Positions 36,597-44,969 of a stretch of DNA of 64,000 nt are shown one piece after another. Each line of letters begins with the position of its first letter. The first letter of the stretch is position 1. The notes under the pieces were generated by a model that did no database searches, was not told the origin of the DNA, and saw nothing but the letters and a program-made list of their open reading frames with translations. Source of the stretch: an uncultured Nitrospirota bacterium (GTDB taxonomy: Bacteria; Nitrospirota; Nitrospiria; Nitrospirales; UBA8639); contig CAKZPV010000050.1 in NCBI GenBank assembly GCA_937139405.1, positions 124,001 through 188,000 of the forward strand. Direction: 5' to 3'. The translations under genes were made by a program, and so were the position numbers.

Positions 36597-36749
36597 CGAA
36601 AAAGTGACCTTTATCTTATAGGAAAGATGCGATGCTGCAATTATTCTTTCACTTTCCTTATTGGTTGATCTTCTCAGAATCCTACCAAGAATTCTCACGC
36701 CGCCATTCATTCTAAAATTTGAAATGAGTATTTTTATGGAGATACTTAT

Positions 36750-36778
36750 TTGACAATAGTTTAAGTTTAAACTATATA
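36750..36778 (+). promoter_or_regulatory. Sigma-70 promoter with embedded palindrome (second MarR)
   Basis: TTGACA (36750-36755), a 17-base spacer and TATATA (36773-36778). A palindrome with arms ATAGTTTAA (36756-36764) and TTAAACTAT (36767-36775) fills the spacer and touches the -10 box. The half-sites share TAGTT/AACTA with the palindrome at 7808-7830. The MarR ATG follows at 36792, so the transcript leader would be very short. Confidence 0.75.
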
Positions 36779-36791
36779 TACAGAAATCATT

Positions 36792-37250
36792 ATGGAAGTG
36801 TTTGATCTGAAAGATGATCCCTATTTAAAAATCCTTCGTCCATTGGTCGAGGCCTATCAAGCGATTTTTCAAATGGGGGATCGACACATTCGTGCCATGG
36901 GCCTTACTCCGCCTCAGTTTGATGTGATTGCTGAACTCGGGGGGATCCAGGGAATGACCTGTGTGGAATTGTCACAAGCGACATTGTTGGCGAAGGCCAG
37001 TCTCACAGGCATTATTGATCGCTTGGAGGCAAAAGGGCTGCTTGTGCGGCAGGCCGTGCTACATGACCGACGTGCCACCACTATCCGTTTGACGAAAAAA
37101 GGAGAGGTTCTCTATCGCAAAGTGTTCCCTGCACAGGCGAACTTGATGCGTCCGTATTTTGAACAGGCCCTCACGAAACAAGAAATAGTCATCATGAAGG
37201 ATATGTTAGTTCGGTTAAGAGAGAGTTGTCGAAAGGAAACATCATCATGA
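36792..37250 (+). CDS. MarR-family transcriptional regulator (module 2)
   Basis: A 152-residue winged-helix regulator of normal length: LTPPQFDVIAELGG, recognition helix CVELSQATLLAKASLTG, wing DRRATTIRLTKKG. It is a paralogue of the regulator at 7908 (both have DDPYL, LRPLVEAY and GLTP-QFDVIAEL) but lacks that protein's basic tail. It ends in an ATGA overlap with the following SDR gene. Autoregulation through the promoter palindrome at 36756-36775 is likely. Confidence 0.92.
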   Translation: MEVFDLKDDPYLKILRPLVEAYQAIFQMGDRHIRAMGLTPPQFDVIAELGGIQGMTCVELSQATLLAKASLTGIIDRLEAKGLLVRQAVLHDRRATTIRLTKKGEVLYRKVFPAQANLMRPYFEQALTKQEIVIMKDMLVRLRESCRKETSS

Positions 37251-37846
37251 AAATTATTGTGATAGGCGCCACAGGGACTATTGGGAGTGCAGTATCGAAA
37301 GAATTGGGAGAACGTCATGAGATCGTAAAGGTGGGCAGTACTCGAGGTGATGTGCAGGTAGATATGACTTCCCTTGATTCGATTCGTCAGATGTATCAAA
37401 AGATTGGAAAAATTGACGCTATGGTCTCTACCGCCGGCAATGCGCATTTCGGTCCGTTGGATCAACTGACTCAAAAAGAATTTGAGGTGGGCCTTGGGAG
37501 TAAATTTTTAGGACAAGTCAATTTGGTTCTCTTGGGGCAAGACTTCATGAATGATGGTGGATCATTTACCTTGACGAGTGGAATTTTAAGCCAGGACCCT
37601 ATTCCAGGTGGAACAGCAGTGACTCCAATAAATGCAGCCGTTGAAGGATTTGTCTTGGGTGCGTCTATTGAAATGCCTCGAGGAATTAGGATAAATGCGG
37701 TGAGTCCAGGTGTTTTGGAGGAGTCCATGGAACAGATTGGTGCATTTTTCCAAGGGCATGTTCCGGTGCCAGGCTGGAAAGTGGCGAAGGCTTATAGTAA
37801 AAGTGTGGAAGGCCGTTTGAATGGGCAAGTGTTTCGTGTGTGGTAA
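37247..37846 (+). CDS. Short-chain dehydrogenase/reductase-like protein without Tyr-Lys pair
   Basis: The ATG at 37247 overlaps the MarR stop and is preceded by AAAGGA; 199 residues. The Rossmann motif IVIGATGTIGSAV and STAGNAHFG (the NAG-type motif) mark an SDR. Where classical SDRs carry Tyr-x-x-x-Lys, this protein reads TPINAAVEGFVLGAS, so the catalytic Tyr and Lys are missing. It may be a divergent reductase or an NAD(P)-binding protein. Short SDRs of this kind are known; their substrate is not. Confidence 0.88.
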   Translation: MKIIVIGATGTIGSAVSKELGERHEIVKVGSTRGDVQVDMTSLDSIRQMYQKIGKIDAMVSTAGNAHFGPLDQLTQKEFEVGLGSKFLGQVNLVLLGQDFMNDGGSFTLTSGILSQDPIPGGTAVTPINAAVEGFVLGASIEMPRGIRINAVSPGVLEESMEQIGAFFQGHVPVPGWKVAKAYSKSVEGRLNGQVFRVW

Positions 37847-37899
37847 GGTGAGGAGCTGGGGAACTCATCGTATGGTTCTGCTCGTTTGGAATATCTAAG

Positions 37900-38529
37900 A
37901 TGACCACTCCCACGCTGATTTATATTGCGGACCCAATGTGTTCCTGGTGTTGGGGTTTTGCGCCTGTGCTTGAAGAGGTTACTCAGCGGTATCAGGGTCG
38001 AGTGATATTTCAATTGATGTTAGGTGGATTGCGTCCAGGTAATACCGAACGATTTGATACATCCAGACGTGCGTATATTTTGCAACATTGGAAGGCGGTC
38101 CATCAGCGAACTGGCCAGCCCTTTAACTTCGACTTTGAGATGGGGGACACGTTTACGTATGATACAGAGCCAGCTTCCCGAGCAGTCGTGGTGACTCGAC
38201 AGCTCGTTCCACAGAAAGAATGGGAATATTTGAAACGTGTGCAGGAGGCATTTTACGTGCAGAATGCTGATGTGACCAAACTCGAGGTTCTCGAAGGTTT
38301 AGCGATTCAGTTGGGAATCGATGCTGCACCGTTTCGTGAAGGGTTTCAGGACACACAGATAAAACACGTGGTTTGGGAAGAATTTGATCAGGCTCGGGAG
38401 TTTGGCGTAGATGGTTTTCCCACTTTGCTTGGTAAGCAGGATCAATCAGTATTTACTCTTATGCATGGGTATCAAGATGTTGAGAGTGTAGTTCTATCAA
38501 TAAATAAATTTCTCGAAAAAGTAGCATGA
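37900..38529 (+). CDS. DsbA-family (FrnE-like) thiol oxidoreductase
   Basis: A 209-residue thioredoxin-fold protein with a large helical insertion. The N-terminal motif DPMCSWCWGF supplies Cys14 and Cys17 (CxxC). VDGFPTLLG contains the cis-Pro loop. There is no signal peptide, so it should be cytoplasmic, as are FrnE-type DsbA relatives linked to oxidative stress and disulfide handling. It is third in the MarR-SDR-DsbA-YceI run. Confidence 0.9.
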   Translation: MTTPTLIYIADPMCSWCWGFAPVLEEVTQRYQGRVIFQLMLGGLRPGNTERFDTSRRAYILQHWKAVHQRTGQPFNFDFEMGDTFTYDTEPASRAVVVTRQLVPQKEWEYLKRVQEAFYVQNADVTKLEVLEGLAIQLGIDAAPFREGFQDTQIKHVVWEEFDQAREFGVDGFPTLLGKQDQSVFTLMHGYQDVESVVLSINKFLEKVA

Positions 38530-38566
38530 GGTTGCTGCTTTCTTTTTGTTCATAGGAGGTGACGTG

Positions 38567-39196
38567 ATGAGAGCGATGATGAAATGGGTAACGTGTCTTG
38601 GGTTCGTGAGTTGCGTGAGCGTGGGCATGGCCGCGATGGCATTTGGAGAAATGTCCAAGTGGAATTTAGATAAAGATCATACGACTCTTGGTTTCGAAGT
38701 GGTTCACATGGTGGTGTCCAAAACTAAAGGGAAGTTTACGGAGTATTCTGGAACGGTGGAAATGGATGCCGAGAAACAAGAATTTAAAACGTTTGATGCG
38801 GTCATTCAAACGGCCTCAGTGACAACGGATCACCAAAAACGAGATGACCATCTGCGTAGTGCTGATTTTTTTGATGTGAAAACCTTTCCGACGATGACCT
38901 ATAAGATGAAAAGCTATACGAAGTCAGGCGATCAATACACGGCGGTCGGTGATTTCACGTTGTTAGGCGTGACAAAAGAGCTGATCCTAGTTGGCACGTT
39001 TAATGGTGTGGCACAAGATCCCTGGGGCAATACCCGCGCTGGCTTCACTGCCGAAGGCACCTTAAATCGGAAAGACTTTGGTATGAAATTCAGTAAGTTG
39101 CTGGATAATGGCGGATTGATGGTCGGAGATGAGGTCAAGCTGAAGTTAGAAATTGAAGTCATCAAAGAAAAACAAGTGAAAAAAGTTAAGCATTAA
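38567..39196 (+). CDS. YceI-family lipid-binding protein, exported
   Basis: The ATG at 38567, behind AGGAGGTGA, gives 209 residues with a signal peptide (about 1-25, ending near AAMAFGE). The YceI domain begins WNLDKDHTTLGFEVVHM and contains DHQKRDDHLRSADFFDVKTFP and LLGVTKELIL. YceI proteins form lipocalin-like barrels that bind polyisoprenoid chains, as in ubiquinone. A periplasmic quinone-binding or protecting role would tie this module to the quinone genes at 8-13 kb (inference). Confidence 0.94.
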   Translation: MRAMMKWVTCLGFVSCVSVGMAAMAFGEMSKWNLDKDHTTLGFEVVHMVVSKTKGKFTEYSGTVEMDAEKQEFKTFDAVIQTASVTTDHQKRDDHLRSADFFDVKTFPTMTYKMKSYTKSGDQYTAVGDFTLLGVTKELILVGTFNGVAQDPWGNTRAGFTAEGTLNRKDFGMKFSKLLDNGGLMVGDEVKLKLEIEVIKEKQVKKVKH

Positions 39197-39284
39197 TCTT
39201 AGTTTTTTCAGAAGTCAGCCAAAGGATACTGGCGGCCCAATCAATGCGAAGAATATAAACCAAGATTCTAAGAAAGGAGATGTA

Positions 39285-39662
39285 ATGGACACCAAAGAAA
39301 TCGGAATGGAATTACTCGCGCTATGCTGATAAACGAAAAAATCCGAAGCCATTGCAAAGTGTTATAGCTCAGATATCGTGCGTCTTGAACCTGTAGAGAT
39401 GTCAGGAATGGGACAGGCGCAAACCGGAATTGTAGCAATTAAAGGGAAAAATATATGGCTGATTGAAAATCATGAAATGCATGGCGGAGATACCCAAGGC
39501 CCCTTTCCTCATGAAAATCATTTTCTCGTGTATTTTAAATTCGATGTCACGCCTAAGCATACCGGCAAGCCGATGAGCATGGAAAAGATGAGCGTATTCA
39601 CAGTCGAAAACGACAAAATCATCAAAGAAGAATTTTTCTATAGCATGGGAGAATGTCGCTGA
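39285..39662 (+). pseudogene. SnoaL-like gene with internal stops
   Basis: A good GAAAGGAG site and ATG at 39285 open a frame reading MDTKEIGMELLALC and then TGA TAA in tandem (39327-39332). The same frame resumes after an A-rich run as SEAIAKCYSSDIVRLEPVEM and continues to 39662 (IKGKNIWLIENHEMHGG; KIIKEEFFYSMGECR). The reading is either two nonsense changes or a lost base plus an extra A in the six-A run. The downstream ORF alone would start at about 39378 and lack the first helix. Related in fold to the intact gene at 12593. Confidence 0.8.
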
Positions 39663-39669
39663 GCTTGTC

Positions 39670-41469
39670 CTAATCTTCTGAATGCTTGCCTGACATTTTC
39701 ACATTATGGAGCGGACGCGGTGCTAGATTTCCGTGAAGAGGTGAGTTGAGAAGTGGGGATATGGCTTGCAAAGACTTGCATGAGCCCGAGGTCTTCATCT
39801 CATCCTGCTCGAGGACAGGAGTTAAAGCCAGGTCGGTATAAGATTTTTTGTGTGGGTCAGCCTTGACTCGTTTTGAAATCCTTTGAAATTTCCAGACGAG
39901 TAATCCCCATTGAAGGCCGGTTAGAAGAATCCTGAAGAATCGCTTTGGATAAAACCATAGCGGGCTTTCTCGTGAAAAAGTTGGGCGCCGCAACGTACGA
40001 ATCTTTCGGCGGAAGATCCCACCTTCTAATGGATGAACACCTTCAATCGTGGTGCATCCATAAAACCAAGTGAGTAACGATGTGACTTTGTTGATGTTTT
40101 GCCCTTTGGCTGCTGCCCGTCGAATGACCGTTTCCACATGTTCTAGTGTGTAATATTGTTCCCAAGCTGTTCGGTAGACCTGTTGCCAGGTTTCGTTGGA
40201 CATGACGGGATGGTTCACGGTGACATGCTCTAAATCATAAGAATTCAAATCAGGTTCCATCCACACTTCGGTTTGGTTGAGCACTTTGTGATCTTCTGAT
40301 CCTGGAAGCGGAGTTAGACAGAAAAACTCCAGGCAATCCAACGGTATTTCTTTTTTAATAATTTCGATATCGCGAGCAATGGTTTCAGGTGTGTCACCGG
40401 GAAACCCCAGGATGTAGCCAGCCACTGTTGTGCAGCCGTGGTTTTTCCACATTTGCGCCATTTTGCGATATTCCCAAATTTTATTTTGATTCTTCTTGGC
40501 GCCGATCAAGGAGTCCGGATTAATATTTTCCAACCCAATGAACACATTGCGACATCCCGCTCGTGCGCATTTTTCTATAAATCTCGGAATCTTATGACAC
40601 AATGTGTCGACTTGAATGCTAAATGATATTGGCAAGTGTTCATTTTCACGCATCGCAATAAAGCGATCGACAATAGCTTCCCAGTCTTTATTGCGAGCAA
40701 AATCATCGTCGGTAATAAAAAAACGACGGATCCCTTGGTTCAAATTCTCGCGAATGAGGGTTTCAATATCATCTGCTGACCGCCAACGAGATTTCCGGCC
40801 TTGCACATTGATAATCGTACAAAAGCTACATTGATATGGACAGCCGCGTCCCGCATCAAAACTCGACAGACGGCGCAATGTGTTCTTGATGATGTGCGCA
40901 GGAAGAAATGGGGAAGGAGCTTCTTCTAATCCAGGAAGTTGATCCATCACATTATAGAGCGGTTTGAGCCGATGGTGGTAGGCGTCTTGAAGTAGCGTGC
41001 CCAGGTGTTCTTCGGCTTCTCCAGCAAACAGCGTTATGCCTTTGTCCATAGCTTGTTGCATTTCTGGTGGTAGGGAAGGCAACATGGCCAAGCAACCACT
41101 GACATGAAACCCCCCAATCACGACGGGAATATTTGCCTGCAAAAAGTGATCGGCCAAATCCATCGCATGAGGAAACTGGTTCGTTTGCACACCCACGAAT
41201 CCAACCAGGCCATTCCCCGTTTCTTGAATGGATTGAATGATTTTCTTGATGGGTAGTACCGTATTCGTTTCATCGTAAGGTTCAACAACTAACTCTACAT
41301 CTTCCCCTAGGATGCGTCGTTTGGCGCAATCTAGAACTAACCCATATAGAGCCGCTAAAGTATTGGAGGGAATCGATGACCGAAGCCATTGGATGACGTA
41401 CCCCTCGTCATCATAGTGAGATGGTTTAATGAGGACGAGCTGAAATGTTTTTGTCGAGGTGCTGAGCAA
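39670..41469 (-). CDS. B12-binding radical SAM protein
   Basis: A 599-residue protein. The N-terminal cobalamin-binding-like region (about 10-165) contains VGFVGVQTNQFPHA and VVIGGFHVSG. The radical SAM cluster motif CPYQCSFC places Cys210, Cys214 and Cys217. FITDDDFARNKDWEAI and FIGLENINPDSL belong to the barrel, and GYILGFPGDTPETIA is typical of the B12-binding subfamily. The C-terminus has a hydrophobic segment (ILLTGLQWGLLVWKF) that may touch the membrane. Members modify lipids, cofactors or peptides; the substrate is unknown. Confidence 0.92.
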   Translation of the reverse strand: MLSTSTKTFQLVLIKPSHYDDEGYVIQWLRSSIPSNTLAALYGLVLDCAKRRILGEDVELVVEPYDETNTVLPIKKIIQSIQETGNGLVGFVGVQTNQFPHAMDLADHFLQANIPVVIGGFHVSGCLAMLPSLPPEMQQAMDKGITLFAGEAEEHLGTLLQDAYHHRLKPLYNVMDQLPGLEEAPSPFLPAHIIKNTLRRLSSFDAGRGCPYQCSFCTIINVQGRKSRWRSADDIETLIRENLNQGIRRFFITDDDFARNKDWEAIVDRFIAMRENEHLPISFSIQVDTLCHKIPRFIEKCARAGCRNVFIGLENINPDSLIGAKKNQNKIWEYRKMAQMWKNHGCTTVAGYILGFPGDTPETIARDIEIIKKEIPLDCLEFFCLTPLPGSEDHKVLNQTEVWMEPDLNSYDLEHVTVNHPVMSNETWQQVYRTAWEQYYTLEHVETVIRRAAAKGQNINKVTSLLTWFYGCTTIEGVHPLEGGIFRRKIRTLRRPTFSRESPLWFYPKRFFRILLTGLQWGLLVWKFQRISKRVKADPHKKSYTDLALTPVLEQDEMKTSGSCKSLQAISPLLNSPLHGNLAPRPLHNVKMSGKHSED

Positions 41470-41628
41470 CGAAGTATCGAGTTGTCTGGAGTTTGCGTTT
41501 CTAGAAAAAAGAAGGAATCATCGGCGTCTTGATATACCATACTAGGCTAGGACCATGAATGGGTCAATATCACCTCATGGTTATGCTAGAACGGTGTCGT
41601 CAAGCTGGAGAACTTGAAGGGGGGTGAG

Positions 41629-42798
41629 TTACGCGGATGGAGAAGAATCAGTAGGCAAGCGAGTTTCTGAAACAGCAAATGGTTCTGGTGTGCCAAACGG
41701 GAGGGATTCCACATAGAGGGATGTAGAAGGAAACGCAAAGCTTGAGCCATGCCCCTCAACGATCTCCTTGATTGTATACGCCAGCTGTTCTTTGACGGCT
41801 AGCCATTCTCCCCAAATCGTAGTTTTAGTAAAACAGTATAAAAGAATATCCACGCTCGAGGCGCCGAAAGAATCTAAAAAGACAAAGGTCTTTGCCTTTG
41901 CAGGATCGGTTTCAAAGTTTGGGTTGTTGTGAAGATGGTCCCGGATGTCCTGAATGATCCCTCCAAGTTGTTCCTTCGTTGTTCGATATTCTACTCCTAT
42001 ACGCCAGTAGATTCGTCGTTGTGTCATACGGGAAAAATTAATCAGTGCCTCATTAGCCAGTTTTGAATTTGGTATGGTCACTAAGGCTTTATCAAATTGG
42101 CGGACTTTGGTAGCCCGAAATCCGATCTCCTCAACATCGCCTTCAACTTCAGATGATTTAATCCAATTGCCTTTCTCAAACATCCGATCGAGAAAAATGG
42201 TTAACCCTGCAAACATATTCTTGATGAAATCTTGTGCCCCAAGTGCGACGGCCATCCCTACTAATCCCAAACTGCCCAGAACGGCAGCGATATTAAAGCC
42301 CCATTCTTGGAACACCGCGGCAATGCCTAAGCACACCACGATCGCTTTCGTGACTTTAACGAAGAAACCTTTGATCGTTTCATGCATGCTTTCGCTGCCA
42401 AACAATCCGATTGCGCGATCGAACAAACTTGAGAGTGGATCGATCACTCGAAAGATGGCCCAAAAGATGGTAATGGCAATCATGGACCGGACAATTTGTG
42501 CAAGAATGTGCGCGAGAGTTTCAGACAATGGCACAAATTGGCCAGAGACGTAGAGTCCAACGACCACAAAGGCGAATTCTAATGGCTGTTTGATGGCTGC
42601 AAGAATTTGATCATCAAGAGTTGTCTTGGTTCTTCGAACCATTAATTGCAGAGATTTGACAGTGGTTTGGAAAAATATTTTTCGCGCAAATAGAAAAACT
42701 AAGAAAATTCCCACTGCCAGAAAGATGTCACCTAGGCCGGTCCCCAAGATCCCTTCATCCCACACTTTTTGAACTTCTTTCCAAAATCCTTTAATCAT
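41629..42798 (-). CDS. MscS-family mechanosensitive channel
   Basis: A 389-residue protein with three or more membrane segments in the first 190 residues (IFLAVGIFLVFLFA; LEFAFVVVGLYVSGQFV; MIAITIFWAIF). The pore-helix-like region AAVLGSLGLVGMAVALGAQD is followed by MscS beta and alpha/beta domains (GDVEEIGFRATKVRQFD; VTIPNSKLANEALINFSR). It should open under osmotic downshock. Its C-terminal tail after the conserved domain is short. The next gene on this strand, PPK2, lies about 100 bases upstream. Confidence 0.95.
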   Translation of the reverse strand: MIKGFWKEVQKVWDEGILGTGLGDIFLAVGIFLVFLFARKIFFQTTVKSLQLMVRRTKTTLDDQILAAIKQPLEFAFVVVGLYVSGQFVPLSETLAHILAQIVRSMIAITIFWAIFRVIDPLSSLFDRAIGLFGSESMHETIKGFFVKVTKAIVVCLGIAAVFQEWGFNIAAVLGSLGLVGMAVALGAQDFIKNMFAGLTIFLDRMFEKGNWIKSSEVEGDVEEIGFRATKVRQFDKALVTIPNSKLANEALINFSRMTQRRIYWRIGVEYRTTKEQLGGIIQDIRDHLHNNPNFETDPAKAKTFVFLDSFGASSVDILLYCFTKTTIWGEWLAVKEQLAYTIKEIVEGHGSSFAFPSTSLYVESLPFGTPEPFAVSETRLPTDSSPSA

Positions 42799-42895
42799 CT
42801 AGGTTATTCTTTCTTAAGGGTTTCGTGCCTGACTACAGTGAGAGAAGGAGTACAATAGATTAATGGCAATTGCCCTTTATTTGGTCGAATGCGGC

Positions 42896-43762
42896 TTATT
42901 TTTGAAGTTGTTGACGAAATGTCGCAAAAGATTGATGTTGAGCTTTGCTCACAGTGGGATAGTGTAGGTCAAGATTTTCCAAATTTTTCGCTATGATCTC
43001 GGCGACACACATTCGCATGAACGGCTTATCATCAGCGGGAATGGCATACCATGGGGCCCAGGTTCGAGATGTGGCATCGACTGCGTCTTCATAGGCACTC
43101 ATATATTGTTTCCAAAGTTTCCGTTCTTCAAGGTCTTTTTGTGAAAACTTCCAATATTTTTTTGGCTCAGTCAAGCGTGAAAGCAGTCGTCGACGTTGTT
43201 CGTTCTTTGAGACATGGAGCCAAAATTTCAAAATAATGGTTCCATTCTTGGCGAGATGAAGCTCGTGATTACGGATTGATTCGTAGCGTTCTTCCCAAAT
43301 ATGAGGACTTATGGGCATGGGGAGTTTCTGGTGTTTGAGGTACTCGGGGTGTACGCGAACGACAAGAACCTCTTCGTAATAACTTCTGTTGAAAATGCCA
43401 ATACGCCCTCGCTCTGGGAGATGGCGGGAAGTACGCCATAAAAAATCATGATCGAGCTCCAGGTGAGAAGGTTGTTTAAAAGAGAACACTTGGCAACCTG
43501 CGGGATTTACGCCTTGCATCACCGCGCGTATCGTGCCGTCTTTCCCCGCTGCATCCATAGCTTGGAAAATGAGTAAAACGGAAAAACGGTCATGAGCATA
43601 AAGTCGGCGTTGTAAATCGTCTAATGCCTTGATGGATTTTTGTAATCGCTTTTCACAAGATTTTTTGCTCGGAGCTGATTTGGGAGGTTGCGTAGGCGCT
43701 TGTTCAGAACGAAATGACTGATCTGGAGGAACTAAATAGGCGTGAGGAATGGCGTCAAACAT
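42896..43762 (-). CDS. ppk2: Polyphosphate kinase 2 family
   Basis: The ATG at 43762 gives 288 residues; a TTG 15 bases upstream is in frame but sits in a T-run. Walker A MDAAGKDGTIRAV and the lid region GIFNRSYYEEVLVVRVHP mark a PPK2-type nucleotide phosphotransferase that moves phosphate between polyphosphate and nucleotides. RLTEPKKYWKFSQKDL and WAPWYAIPADDK are also family motifs. It is a single-domain PPK2 of normal size. Direction and nucleotide preference cannot be told from sequence alone. Confidence 0.94.
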   Translation of the reverse strand: MFDAIPHAYLVPPDQSFRSEQAPTQPPKSAPSKKSCEKRLQKSIKALDDLQRRLYAHDRFSVLLIFQAMDAAGKDGTIRAVMQGVNPAGCQVFSFKQPSHLELDHDFLWRTSRHLPERGRIGIFNRSYYEEVLVVRVHPEYLKHQKLPMPISPHIWEERYESIRNHELHLAKNGTIILKFWLHVSKNEQRRRLLSRLTEPKKYWKFSQKDLEERKLWKQYMSAYEDAVDATSRTWAPWYAIPADDKPFMRMCVAEIIAKNLENLDLHYPTVSKAQHQSFATFRQQLQK

Positions 43763-43791
43763 GGACGATTCATGCAAAAAAATTGGTTGAT

Positions 43792-43824
43792 GAAGGAGGA
43801 CATCGAAGTGCCATGTCCTCCTTC
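43792..43824 (-). terminator. Terminator after dodecin
   Basis: Arms GAAGGAGGACA (43792-43802) and TGTCCTCCTTC (43814-43824) form an 11-bp perfect stem. Read on the minus strand it lies just after the dodecin stop; a U7 run follows 9-16 bases later, at the PPK2 start region. Confidence 0.65.
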
Positions 43825-43833
43825 TCTTTTCTC

Positions 43834-44040
43834 TTAATTAGCCAAGATGAATGTAATCTTCATCGTGACGCGATATTGTACAATCTTTCCTTTTTGGATT
43901 TCGACAGATTGGTCCTTGACCCAAGCGCCAGACACGTTCTTCAATGTTTTATTGGCGCGTTTGACTCCTGCAGCCATAGCATCGTCAAAACTTTTGGGTG
44001 AACTTGCAATGATTTCTGTCACGCGGGCAATGGTCGCCAT
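43834..44040 (-). CDS. Dodecin (flavin-binding storage protein)
   Basis: The ATG at 44040, behind GGAGG, gives 68 residues, the usual dodecin size. ARVTEIIASSPKSFDDAMAA, then VSGAWVKDQSVEIQKGKI and VTMKITFIL match the dodecin beta-alpha-beta-beta pattern. Dodecins form hollow dodecamers that store riboflavin or FMN between aromatic side chains; Trp in GAWVKDQ is the stacking residue. Monocistronic, with its own terminator. Confidence 0.95.
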   Translation of the reverse strand: MATIARVTEIIASSPKSFDDAMAAGVKRANKTLKNVSGAWVKDQSVEIQKGKIVQYRVTMKITFILAN

Positions 44041-44395
44041 CTGAACCTCCTTGGCAAGAAATAAATAAATGGCATTGATGGATAAAAGAAAGGATGAGAC
44101 TTCCTTGTACAATCATGCCTGAGGGGGTTGGGTACAACAGTATGAGGGAAATTCCAGAAGAGTTTCTATTGCCATCTCAAAATGAGATTTTTTAAATACA
44201 AATGAGGGTAAAAGAAATCATGCCATAGGTCAATCAATTTCAAGAGGTCGAACAATGAAACGCCATGATTTGAAAAAATAGTTGTAAGACGTTCTTCGGG
44301 AAAGAGTATTGTCTCATGTAGTCTTCTGGACACCTCTAAGGATTGTGCTAGGATGAGACTGTCATTAATTCCCTCGAAGCAAAAGGAGTGAAAAT

Positions 44396-44776
44396 ATGAG
44401 ATGGTTGAATGTAATCCTTTGTATCATGAGTGTGGTAGGGCTCACTGCGTGTGCAAGCCATATATCTGAGCCAACCTCGCATCAAGCGGCTCTTGGGCAA
44501 GGAATTGTCGAAGGCACAAAAGGCTATCAACAGTTGCAAGAAGACTCAATGATGAGGAATGGGGCCGTGACCAAAGTGCGAGGTCAAGTTCAAGCGATTG
44601 AAGGGGCGGCTTATGTCGTTCATACGAACGGTCAGAACGAAGTCCGTCTCCCTTTTGATGAAAACACGGGAATTGACCGCCCGGCGCATAAAGGGGATTG
44701 GATTGACGCCTATGTGAATGAATCTGGTCGAGCAATCGTTATCAGAAATGTAGATGACCAGGTTGAACTAGAATAA
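44396..44776 (+). CDS. Small lipoprotein with barrel-like domain
   Basis: A 126-residue protein with an AAAAGGAG site. The lipoprotein signal ends at VGLTAC (Cys19). After a helical linker, the C-terminal domain reads VTKVRGQVQAIEGAAYVVH and GDWIDAYVNESGRAIVI. This resembles the domain of the exported protein at 7198 and the units of the protein at 16053. Probably periplasmic or outer-membrane attached; function unknown. Confidence 0.75.
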   Translation: MRWLNVILCIMSVVGLTACASHISEPTSHQAALGQGIVEGTKGYQQLQEDSMMRNGAVTKVRGQVQAIEGAAYVVHTNGQNEVRLPFDENTGIDRPAHKGDWIDAYVNESGRAIVIRNVDDQVELE

Positions 44777-44969
44777 GTATATCTTTCTCTTCCATCCCCT
44801 CTCAATATTCTGATTTTTTCACGTCTTGCGGGAAAACCATGGCTCCTTTTTCATGCCAATTCCAATTTAGCTTTGTTGCTATATAGAAATTCTTAGATGA
44901 AGCTTTGGCGTCTGTCTAAATTTCCGCTAGGAAATGAAGGGCTTCGCTGAAGTATTTCTGCAAACCATT

